DNA of 7,317 nucleotides from an uncultured Hyphomicrobiales bacterium. GTDB taxonomy: Bacteria; Pseudomonadota; Alphaproteobacteria; Rhizobiales; Beijerinckiaceae. Below, in pieces: positions 1 to 5,785 of this stretch. Under the pieces are notes generated by a model. The model was not told the origin of the DNA, did not search any database, and saw nothing but the letters and a program-made list of their open reading frames with translations. The stretch lies in NCBI GenBank assembly GCA_903932565.1, contig CAIZGQ010000127.1, positions 1-7,317 on the forward strand. Direction: 5' to 3'. The translations under genes were made by a program, and so were the position numbers. The number at the start of each line of letters is the position of its first letter. Positions within the stretch are counted from its first letter, which is position 1.

Positions 1-289
1 GACGGCCCGTGAGATAACCACCCATGCCAGATGCAATCCAATGCATGACAATGAGCCACACAACGCTTGCAATGGAGACTGTGGTTCCTGTCGCGCCCGA
101 ACCGCGCCATGGGGACACGGATGCAAGCCCGACCCCGGATCCCAAGGTCACAAAGAGCAACGTGATGGCAAGGGCAGCGATTGCGCCGCCAAAAATTGCA
201 GTCCAGGCGATCCCGGATTTGGAGCTCTCGACCGCTGAACCTGTCCCGACCGGAACGCCTGTATCTGCCGCGCTAATGGGAAATGCCAT
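1..289 (-). CDS. Alanine/glycine-rich membrane protein, 'PhnA-like' (partial, runs off left edge)
   Basis: This is the N-terminal 96 codons of a gene whose 3' end lies outside the window. After a polar stretch of about 25 residues comes a hydrophobic helix (about 27-53) that begins IAWTAIFGGAIAA and ends in LGSGVGLASVSPW. A second helix (about 74-95) contains IVMHWIASGMGGYLTGR. The order 'helix, GSGxGLxSVSPW, helix, GGYLxGR' is what I recall from alphaproteobacterial membrane proteins often named PhnA-like; no biochemical function is established for them as far as I know, and the name does not imply phosphonate metabolism. The ATG at 289 is preceded by AAAGG about 8 bases upstream. It follows the 25-residue microprotein gene by 15 bases, so the two are probably co-transcribed. 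Family resemblance is from memory; the membrane topology is read directly. Confidence 0.75.
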   Translation of the reverse strand, partial: MAFPISAADTGVPVGTGSAVESSKSGIAWTAIFGGAIAALAITLLFVTLGSGVGLASVSPWRGSGATGTTVSIASVVWLIVMHWIASGMGGYLTGR

Positions 290-304
290 GATCAAACCTT
301 TCGA

Positions 305-382
305 TCAATGCCAAAACAAAGCGAGCAGGATGATGATCGGAATCGGGACACCCAGAAACAGGAGTAGGATTGATCGGCCCAT
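305..382 (-). CDS. 25-residue membrane microprotein
   Basis: A short ORF, ATG at 382 and TGA at 305-307, encodes 25 residues. It starts MGRSILLLFLGVPIPI and continues as a run of Ile and Leu ending in FWH. Almost the whole peptide is one hydrophobic transmembrane helix with a single Arg near the N terminus and a Pro-Ile-Pro kink in the middle. A good Shine-Dalgarno, GGAG at 389-392 on the opposite strand, sits 6 bases before the ATG, which is the main reason to believe it is translated. It lies 15 bases upstream of the PhnA-like membrane protein gene on the same strand, so the two likely form one operon. Similar tiny 'VPxPIII' peptides occur in alphaproteobacteria as hypothetical proteins, to my recollection. 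Its function is unknown; a regulator or partner of the downstream membrane protein is only a guess. Confidence 0.68.
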   Translation of the reverse strand: MGRSILLLFLGVPIPIIILLALFWH

Positions 383-686
383 GTTGAACTCCAAACTATC
401 TAAGATATTCAAACTTCGACTTAGCGTACAGCTTTGGATTCGAACCCGACGAGGCCGCAAATTTCTGCTGCCTTATGCCGTGAAACAAAATTCGTTTCCG
501 TAATTCCTCGAACTGATATTGAGAGGAAAGTCAGTGAAACTAGGTCATGATTGCGTTTGATAGATTCACAGCGTGAATGTCACCGCCGCAGTTTCAAAGA
601 TTGACCTGAATTATTCAGTCAGCACAGCGTCGGATAATACCTAACGGTCTCGTATGAAGTGGTGAATATCAATCAGCACCAACTTA
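383..686. other. Non-coding gap between the microprotein operon and the esterase gene
   Basis: I see no supportable gene on either strand. It must hold the promoter for the leftward microprotein operon and the 3' end of the leftward esterase transcript. The best minus-strand promoter-like signal is a poor EcfG-type match: GGAAT at 507-503 followed 15-16 bases later by TGTT or GTTT. I do not call it. No hairpin with a T-run that would terminate the esterase transcript is visible. Confidence 0.5.
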
Positions 687-1730
687 TCAAGCATCCAGAA
701 AAAATCTTACCATCTCAGAAGACGCATCAGGCCCTGCCGGATCAGCGTACGCACCCGACGCACTTCCACCCGACCACATGTGACCACCGCCGTGGATCGT
801 CCAGTTTTCCAACATTACAACCCCAGCCTTGTTTTTATACAAAGACCTTGTGAAGTCTCGGCTGTTTTGATGTCCCTGCTCTACATCCCGTTGAAATGGA
901 TGCGAGGACGCTTGCTGAGCCAAAGCAAGAAATCCTTCAGCATTGGAGGGGTGAACGATACGATCTTCATCGCCATGAAACACAATCGTGCGCACCGTGC
1001 GGCTCCCGGCTTGAATGGTTGTTGCCTTCGAGCCGTGACGCATTGCCGATAGAGCACCTTGCAAAGTTTCAATATCTCCCCGCGCTAAACCCGAATGCAC
1101 ACCGACTGCTTTGTAAAGCTCCGGATAAGCAGCGGCGGTAATCGCGGCGGCACACGCTCCAGCGGAAAGCCCTGCAATATAGACGCGCCTTGCGTCCGCT
1201 TTGCAGGAAGCGATCAAGTGCCGTGTGAGGGCTGCCAGAAGTGCTGGTTCGCCGCTGCCTCTTTTTTGATCCACAGGACGATGCCAATTCCAGCAGCGAC
1301 CGACGTTCGCCGACGACGATTGTTGCGGATAGACAACAAGCATCCCGCGTTCGTCGGCACAGGTGTTCATCCGTGTACCCGCCGCAAAATTGTCCGCCGA
1401 TTGTCCGCATCCATGTAGCATCATGAGAAGCGGCATGTCGCTCGATTGAGCTGAGACAGGCACGTACAATCTATAAGCAAGTTTTTGCTTGCGATATGAA
1501 AATAACCGCTCAACGGACGTGCCGGGCACTGGTAGTTTCTCTGCACCTAATTCCGCATGCAATGATTTAGACGTCGACGTCAATCGTGTTGCAACATTCG
1601 AGACATTTCGGACCGGCTTGAAGATAATCTTCAGCGGCGCGGGAATGCGCGGCAATGCAAGACTGACCTTGAGAGTTCGCCGACGGACTTTTCGCGCAGC
1701 CTTAAGCATGGTGGTGAAAATGGTTTTCAT
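687..1730 (-). CDS. PHB depolymerase family esterase (alpha/beta hydrolase)
   Basis: A 347-residue hydrolase of the PHB depolymerase (Esterase_phd) type, which cleaves short-chain polyhydroxyalkanoates or other esters such as feruloyl or acetyl-xylan esters. The core starts near residue 80. The oxyanion-hole strand is MPLLMMLHGCGQSADNFA (99-116). The conserved CWNWH segment (146-150) is present. The lipase box GLSAG gives the nucleophile Ser189, HGDEDRIV gives Asp256, and HGGGHMWSGG gives His317. The N terminus has a basic stretch (KAARKVRRR, about 10-18) and no convincing cleavable signal peptide, so the protein may be cytoplasmic and granule- or membrane-associated; this differs from the secreted depolymerases and is inference. 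Start: ATG at 1730 with only a weak GAGACG upstream; the ATG at 1709 is an alternative with no better site. It is transcribed divergently from dps and stands alone. The substrate cannot be told from sequence. Confidence 0.9.
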   Translation of the reverse strand: MKTIFTTMLKAARKVRRRTLKVSLALPRIPAPLKIIFKPVRNVSNVATRLTSTSKSLHAELGAEKLPVPGTSVERLFSYRKQKLAYRLYVPVSAQSSDMPLLMMLHGCGQSADNFAAGTRMNTCADERGMLVVYPQQSSSANVGRCWNWHRPVDQKRGSGEPALLAALTRHLIASCKADARRVYIAGLSAGACAAAITAAAYPELYKAVGVHSGLARGDIETLQGALSAMRHGSKATTIQAGSRTVRTIVFHGDEDRIVHPSNAEGFLALAQQASSHPFQRDVEQGHQNSRDFTRSLYKNKAGVVMLENWTIHGGGHMWSGGSASGAYADPAGPDASSEMVRFFLDA

Positions 1731-1756
1731 CGCTACGTCTCAAGCTTGGGCAGGAG

Positions 1757-1780
1757 CCAGATCATGCATCTCATGTCTGG
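1757..1780. repeat. Inverted repeat in the leader of the esterase gene
   Basis: CCAGA (1757-1761) and CATG (1763-1766) pair with CATG (1772-1775) and TCTGG (1776-1780), leaving one bulged T at 1762 and a five-base loop at 1767-1771. That is a nine-pair imperfect hairpin lying 27 to 50 bases upstream of the esterase ATG at 1730. If the candidate promoter at 1818-1847 is used, the hairpin is in the transcribed leader. It could be an RNA structure that affects translation or stability, or a dimeric operator. No T-run follows, so it is not a standard terminator. Confidence 0.45.
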
Positions 1781-1817
1781 ATGAGTAATGCCGGGATGCC
1801 AAAAAATGTATTGTCTC

Positions 1818-1847
1818 AATATAAATTTGTCACAAACTTTCGCTCAA
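1818..1847 (-). promoter_or_regulatory. Candidate sigma-70-type promoter for the esterase gene
   Basis: Read on the minus strand, TTGAGC (1847-1842) is followed after 18 bases by TATATT (1823-1818). These match 4 of 6 and 5 of 6 bases of TTGACA and TATAAT. It would give a leader of roughly 80 bases before the ATG at 1730, including the inverted repeat at 1757-1780. The surrounding DNA is A/T-rich, so a chance match is possible. Confidence 0.4.
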
Positions 1848-1922
1848 CGGAAGAATGATTTTGCGTATCCAACATGACATGACCCTTCAGTGCATCCCTG
1901 CGTGACGCAAATGCATTTTGAG

Positions 1923-1948
1923 GGAACCACAACCACAATGTCGACGTT
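1923..1948 (+). promoter_or_regulatory. EcfG-type general stress response promoter for dps
   Basis: GGAAC at 1923-1927 and CGTT at 1945-1948 are separated by 17 bases. Both elements match exactly the GGAAC-N16/17-CGTT promoter known for the alphaproteobacterial general stress sigma factor EcfG (SigT, RpoE2). Transcription would start near 1955, giving a leader of about 95 bases before the dps ATG at 2051. The position, orientation and identity of the downstream gene all fit, since dps genes are typical general-stress targets in alphaproteobacteria. Confidence 0.8.
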
Positions 1949-2038
1949 AAGCTTCATGTGAAATGTTCATTTCTCCCTGATCAACGCATGCGGGCGAACA
2001 TCGCAAGCGAGCGATCTGCGTATAAATACTTAACAATT

Positions 2039-2043
2039 GAGGA
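2039..2043 (+). promoter_or_regulatory. dps: Ribosome binding site deciding the dps start
   Basis: GAGGA lies 7 bases before the ATG at 2051. It favours this start over the longer in-frame ATG at 1958, which would fall about 3 bases after the expected EcfG transcription start and would add 31 residues with no resemblance to Dps. Confidence 0.75.
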
Positions 2044-2050
2044 CAACTCC

Positions 2051-2587
2051 ATGGCGACAACGACTTCAAATCATAATGCAAATGAGCGCTCAGCGTTGCG
2101 CACTCCCACAGACCTGCCGGAAAAAGCTGTCACGGAGATTATGAAACATCTGAATCCACTCGTTGCGGACGCGTTCGCGCTTTATGTTAAAACTAAAAAC
2201 TTCCATTGGCATATGAGCGGTCCAAATTTTCGCGACTATCATCTTCTACTGGACGAACAAGCGGCACAAATTTACGCATCAATTGATCCCTTGGCCGAGC
2301 GTGTGCGCAAGCTTGGTCAAACAACCATCCGTTCCATCGGCGATATCGGCAAGCAGGCGCGCATCAAGGACAACAATGAGACGTTTGTGAAACCCTTCGA
2401 CATGCTGATCGAGCTGATGGAGGATAACAAGGCAACCGCAAAAGCCATGCGAGAAGCCCACGAATGCTGCGACGACAACAAGGATTCTGGCACTGCCAGC
2501 TTACTCGAAGTTTTCATTGACGAAACCGAGCGTCGGACTTGGTTCTTGTTTGAAAGCGCGCGCGGTGCCGATCCGTCTGGGCACTAA
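2051..2587 (+). CDS. dps: Dps, DNA-protecting ferritin-like protein (miniferritin)
   Basis: A 178-residue Dps protein. The family forms hollow dodecamers that oxidise Fe(II) with hydrogen peroxide, store the ferric mineral, and often bind DNA, limiting Fenton damage in stressed or starved cells. The inter-subunit ferroxidase residues are all present: His52 (in NFHWHMSGPNF), His64 and Asp68 (YHLLLDE), Asp79 and Glu83 (IDPLAERVRKLG). The spacing is the same as in E. coli Dps His51, His63, Asp67, Asp78 and Glu82. The N-terminal tail of about 20 residues is polar but has few basic residues, so strong lysine-tail DNA binding like that of E. coli Dps is not evident. Two adjacent Cys (139-140) lie in a late helix. 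The start at 2051 is chosen because of GAGGA 7 bases upstream and the EcfG promoter at 1923-1948. The gene appears monocistronic, with a hairpin 65 bases past the stop. Confidence 0.95.
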   Translation: MATTTSNHNANERSALRTPTDLPEKAVTEIMKHLNPLVADAFALYVKTKNFHWHMSGPNFRDYHLLLDEQAAQIYASIDPLAERVRKLGQTTIRSIGDIGKQARIKDNNETFVKPFDMLIELMEDNKATAKAMREAHECCDDNKDSGTASLLEVFIDETERRTWFLFESARGADPSGH

Positions 2588-2652
2588 ATTTTAATAAATG
2601 CGCGCTGTGGGAACAGACGTACATGCTCATCACGCAAATTTAATGCATCAGC

Positions 2653-2676
2653 GAAGGCTTTCAGTTTTAAGCCTTC
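2653..2676 (+). terminator. Hairpin downstream of dps, possible terminator
   Basis: GAAGGCTT (2653-2660) pairs perfectly with AAGCCTTC (2669-2676) around an eight-base loop. It lies 65 bases after the dps stop and 87 bases before the ATG of the next gene. There is no clear T-run after the stem, so intrinsic termination may be weak. It could equally stabilise the dps mRNA 3' end or sit in the leader of the downstream oxidoreductase gene. Confidence 0.45.
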
Positions 2677-2763
2677 TGCAGGTCTCTTAACCCTCTGATT
2701 CCGGACCGAGCCCCATAAACATCGGCATAGTGTCCTTTCGAACAGCGTATCTGGAGCGAATGC

Positions 2764-5097
2764 ATGAGCAACGAAGATCAGCCGGTGCATTATGATGGGG
2801 CCGCAGGCGGATGGGGATCGTTACGTGGCATGCGTGAGGTGTTCGCCCGCGAAATGGCGACGCCGGCTGTGCTTGAAACACTCGGACGACAAAACAAGCC
2901 GAAAGGTTTCATGTGCTCTTCGTGTGCATGGGGTAAACCAGCTCATCCGCATATTTTCGAGTTTTGTGAAAACGGCGCCAAGTCAACCATCTGGGAATTG
3001 ACTCGGGATCGCTGTACGCCAAGCTTTTTTCAAAAGCACAGCGTGGCCGAGCTCAAAACATGGACGGACTATGATCTTGAAATGCAAGGTCGTCTCACCG
3101 ATCCGTTGAAATACAACGCCCAAACAGATCAATACGAAATCTGTTCCTGGGATGAAGCTTTCTCCGAGATCGGTCGCGCATTACAGAAGCTCGATCCCAA
3201 ATCGACAATTTTCTATGCGTCTGGAAAAGCAGCGCTTGAGCCTTCATATCTCTATGCGCTTTTTGCGCGCATGTACGGCCACAACAATCTACCCGACAGC
3301 TCGAACATGTGCCACGAGACCACGTCCGTTGCTCTTAAAGAAACGATTGGAACGAGCGTTGGGACCTGCGTGCTGGAAGATTTCGAGCATTGCGATGCAA
3401 TCTTTTATTTCGGACAGAACCCGGGTACCAATAGTCCCCGGTTCTTGCACCCTTTGCAGAAAGCCGTCGAGCGCGGTTGCAAAATCATAGTTTTCAATCC
3501 AGTCCGTGAAAAAGGATTGGAGAAATTCATCAATCCGCAAAATCCCTTTCAGATGCTGACCGGTCGAGCGACAGACCTGGCGCATATGTATCTCCAGGTG
3601 CGGCCCGGCGGTGACATCGCAGCGATCTTTGGATTGTGCAAACGTATCCTCGAAATTGATGCGCAGCGCATCGCCTCTAGCATGCGCAGCATGATTGATC
3701 GTGATTTTATCGCAGAACACACTGCTGATTTTGAGACCTTCGCTGTCAAGGTCAACGCGACAAATTGGTCTGACATTGAAAAGGTATCCGGTTTAACGCG
3801 TCTCGTCTTGGAGGACGCTGCCGACGTTTATATTCAGTCCGAGCGCACCATCGGCGTTTATGGAATGGGTCTGACACAGCATGCACACGGCACCCAAAGC
3901 ATCGATATGCTCGTCAACCTGCTGCTGCTCAAAGGTAACATCGGCAGACAAGGCGCTGGTATTTCTCCGGTGCGAGGGCATTCCAACGTTCAAGGCCAGC
4001 GCACGGTTGGAATCTCGGAAAAGCCGGAGCTGGTCCCGCTCGATAAATTTGCCGATATTTTCGCCTTTGATCCCCCGCGCGACAAGGGCGTGACGACCGT
4101 TGAAGCCTGTGCAGGTATTCTGGATGGCTCACTCAAAGCATTCGTAAGCCTGGGCGGAAACTTTGTGCGCGCTATTCCAGACCAGGACGTGATCGAGCCA
4201 GCGTGGGAGCAGATGGCCCTCACGGTCTTCATCGCAACCAAACTTAACCGTAGCCATTTGATACATGGTCGCGCATCATACTTGCTGCCCTGTCTTGCGC
4301 GCTCAGAAGAAGATATACAGGCGAGCGGTCCACAATCCGTCTCGATTGAAGATAGTTTTAGTCACATTTATGGATCTATCGGACATCGCACGCCTGCGCA
4401 TTCGAGCCTCAAGTCTGAACTGGCCATCATCACAGGACTGGCAAAGGCGACACTGCCACCGCACCCCGAATGGCGCTGGGACGCGTGGACAGACGATTAC
4501 AGTCTTGTGCGCGACCTGATCGAGCGCACATATCCGGAGGCGTTTGCTGACTTCAACAAACGCATGTTTCAGGCGGGCGGCTTTTATCGTGGTAACTCTG
4601 CGCGCGATCGCATTTGGAAAACCAAGACTAGCAAAGCGAACTTTACAACACCGACTGTTCTGTCTGCGCTTGGCATCGGTGAGGCTCCGGGACGCTACAC
4701 GCTGATTACGATGCGATCGAACGACCAGTTCAACACAACGATTTACGGTTTCAGTGATCGACTGCGTGGCATGGAAGGCACGCGCTCAGTCTTGCTCATC
4801 AACCCCGATGATATGTTACGCGCAGGCCTGGCGGCCGGAGATCTGGTCAGCCTCGTTACTGATCTTGACGCACATGCAGCGCACGCAGATCAGGTGCATC
4901 GGGAAGTTTCCGGCCTGACCGTGACACCATTTGATTTGCCCAAGGGATGCGTTGGTGGCTACTTTCCAGAAATGAATCCCCTCATTCCTCTCTGGCTGCA
5001 TGACGTTATTTCCAAAACGCCAGCCTCCAAGGGTGTTCCTGTCCGCATTGAACGGGCGACGCCAGCACGTTTGTTTAGCCCAACAAACAGCTTATGA
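2764..5097 (+). CDS. ydeP: FdhF/YdeP family molybdopterin oxidoreductase
   Basis: A 777-residue member of the molybdopterin oxidoreductase superfamily, closest in my reading to E. coli YdeP (about 760 residues) rather than to true formate dehydrogenases. The N-terminal motif has three cysteines, Cys51, Cys54 and Cys68 (C-x2-C-x13-C, ending FEFCENGAK), the same layout I recall for YdeP; the classical four-Cys [4Fe-4S] pattern is not evident. SSNMCHETTSVALKETIG puts Cys183 where the molybdenum ligand (Cys or selenocysteine) sits in relatives. Further conserved blocks are GQNPGTNSPR (217-226), MGLTQHAHGTQ and VRGHSNVQGQRTVGI. A C-terminal molybdopterin-dinucleotide-binding domain starts near 643 (YTLITMRSNDQFNTTIYG). 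No Tat signal is seen, so it is probably cytoplasmic. The ATG at 2764 follows GGAG by 7 bases. YdeP is tied to acid resistance in E. coli but its substrate is not established. No fdhD or electron-transfer subunit lies in this window. Confidence 0.92.
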   Translation: MSNEDQPVHYDGAAGGWGSLRGMREVFAREMATPAVLETLGRQNKPKGFMCSSCAWGKPAHPHIFEFCENGAKSTIWELTRDRCTPSFFQKHSVAELKTWTDYDLEMQGRLTDPLKYNAQTDQYEICSWDEAFSEIGRALQKLDPKSTIFYASGKAALEPSYLYALFARMYGHNNLPDSSNMCHETTSVALKETIGTSVGTCVLEDFEHCDAIFYFGQNPGTNSPRFLHPLQKAVERGCKIIVFNPVREKGLEKFINPQNPFQMLTGRATDLAHMYLQVRPGGDIAAIFGLCKRILEIDAQRIASSMRSMIDRDFIAEHTADFETFAVKVNATNWSDIEKVSGLTRLVLEDAADVYIQSERTIGVYGMGLTQHAHGTQSIDMLVNLLLLKGNIGRQGAGISPVRGHSNVQGQRTVGISEKPELVPLDKFADIFAFDPPRDKGVTTVEACAGILDGSLKAFVSLGGNFVRAIPDQDVIEPAWEQMALTVFIATKLNRSHLIHGRASYLLPCLARSEEDIQASGPQSVSIEDSFSHIYGSIGHRTPAHSSLKSELAIITGLAKATLPPHPEWRWDAWTDDYSLVRDLIERTYPEAFADFNKRMFQAGGFYRGNSARDRIWKTKTSKANFTTPTVLSALGIGEAPGRYTLITMRSNDQFNTTIYGFSDRLRGMEGTRSVLLINPDDMLRAGLAAGDLVSLVTDLDAHAAHADQVHREVSGLTVTPFDLPKGCVGGYFPEMNPLIPLWLHDVISKTPASKGVPVRIERATPARLFSPTNSL

Positions 5098-5203
5098 CAT
5101 CAAGCGATGGCACCGGGTACAATATCAAAGGGAGCGTTGAAAATTCTTGAACTAACATGCCAGGCTACGTTGCGCCTTTGCAAAGACGTATCTTGCGATG
5201 TCC

Positions 5204-5220
5204 GCGCATGAAAAATGCGC
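5204..5220. repeat. Short perfect hairpin between convergent genes
   Basis: GCGCAT (5204-5209) and ATGCGC (5215-5220) form a six-pair stem with a GAAAA loop. It lies between the 3' ends of the rightward oxidoreductase gene (stop at 5097) and the leftward DUF2269-like gene (stop at 5232). The position suits a shared bidirectional terminator, but neither strand has a T-run right after the stem, so this stays tentative. Confidence 0.3.
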
Positions 5221-5231
5221 TCGTCAGAGAC

Positions 5232-5699
5232 CTAACGAATAAGTCGCTGACGCCAGATCCCGAGCACGACATTGGCCGTCGCCACCACCAGCAGCACCCA
5301 CATCGTCGCGCTCTCACCCTGCGCGATTCCGGCGAGTTCAGATGAGTCAAGCTTGCCAGCAACGACCTCCAAACTGAGCCGGGCCTCATCCTGGATAGGT
5401 GCCAGCGCATGCAGACTTCCTGCAAATATTAAAATCCCTGTTGCCGCCTTGATCCAAGCCCACCCCGCATTGTGAAATGCAGGCGTCACCGCAATCGCAA
5501 TCAGGCCCGGGATCAAGGTCAAAATTAACGACGGGACGAAAACCCAAGTGCCAATGGAGACCATCGCGCTGCGCATGAGCGTGTAACCGGCAAGCGATCC
5601 TGGCGGCGGTGCGAGATGTTCAAGCACGAGCAAGGATGCGACTGAGCCCATGAACCCGACTGCACCCATCGTGTGGAGAAACTTAATGAAACGCTGCAA
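5232..5699 (-). CDS. DUF2269-like integral membrane protein
   Basis: A 155-residue protein with about four transmembrane helices (roughly 5-26, 44-71, 79-100 and 130-148) and one longer polar loop (101-129). The N-terminal FIKFLHTMGAVGFMG, with a His in the first helix, and the later WAWIK motif before the third helix resemble DUF2269, a family of small membrane proteins of unknown function. The start is TTG at 5699, chosen because the stop codon TGA occurs six codons upstream, no ATG or GTG exists in between, and GGTGAG (5711-5706) lies 6 bases before it as a Shine-Dalgarno. It follows the glycosyltransferase gene on the same strand by 86 bases and could share its transcript. It converges with the YdeP-type gene. 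Family assignment is from motif memory; function is unknown. Confidence 0.7.
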   Translation of the reverse strand: MQRFIKFLHTMGAVGFMGSVASLLVLEHLAPPPGSLAGYTLMRSAMVSIGTWVFVPSLILTLIPGLIAIAVTPAFHNAGWAWIKAATGILIFAGSLHALAPIQDEARLSLEVVAGKLDSSELAGIAQGESATMWVLLVVATANVVLGIWRQRLIR

Positions 5700-5785
5700 A
5701 ACAATCTCACCATGTCAGTCACGCCCGGAATTTTTTAGCACGAACGAGGTGATTGCTACAGTCCCCTTGTTGACAGGCCCCAAGC

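Noticed and set aside
436..446. GGATTCGAACC, the reverse complement of a tRNA T-loop (GGTTCGAATCC)
   Set aside because: The flanking bases do not form the five-pair T stem, and there is no acceptor stem, anticodon arm or CCA around it, so neither a tRNA nor a clear 3' remnant is supported.
482..498. GAAAC / GTTTC inverted repeat with a seven-base spacer
   Set aside because: Only five A/T-rich pairs; expected by chance in a region of this size.
24..503. A 159-codon rightward open frame at the left edge
   Set aside because: It is antisense to the microprotein and the PhnA-like gene, has a Pro/Thr-rich composition without any recognisable domain and lacks a ribosome binding site.
483..507. Minus-strand EcfG-like promoter for the microprotein operon (GGAAT, then TGTT or GTTT)
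   Set aside because: The -35 element has one mismatch and the -10 fits only with 15-base spacing or an added mismatch, much weaker than the site before dps.
1958..2050. N-terminal extension of Dps from the ATG at 1958
   Set aside because: The 31 extra residues do not resemble Dps, the ATG has no Shine-Dalgarno, and it falls right at the expected EcfG transcription start.
2610..2614. A second GGAAC upstream of the YdeP-type gene
   Set aside because: No CGTT or GTT lies 16-17 bases downstream; the bases there are ACGC, so it is only a half site.
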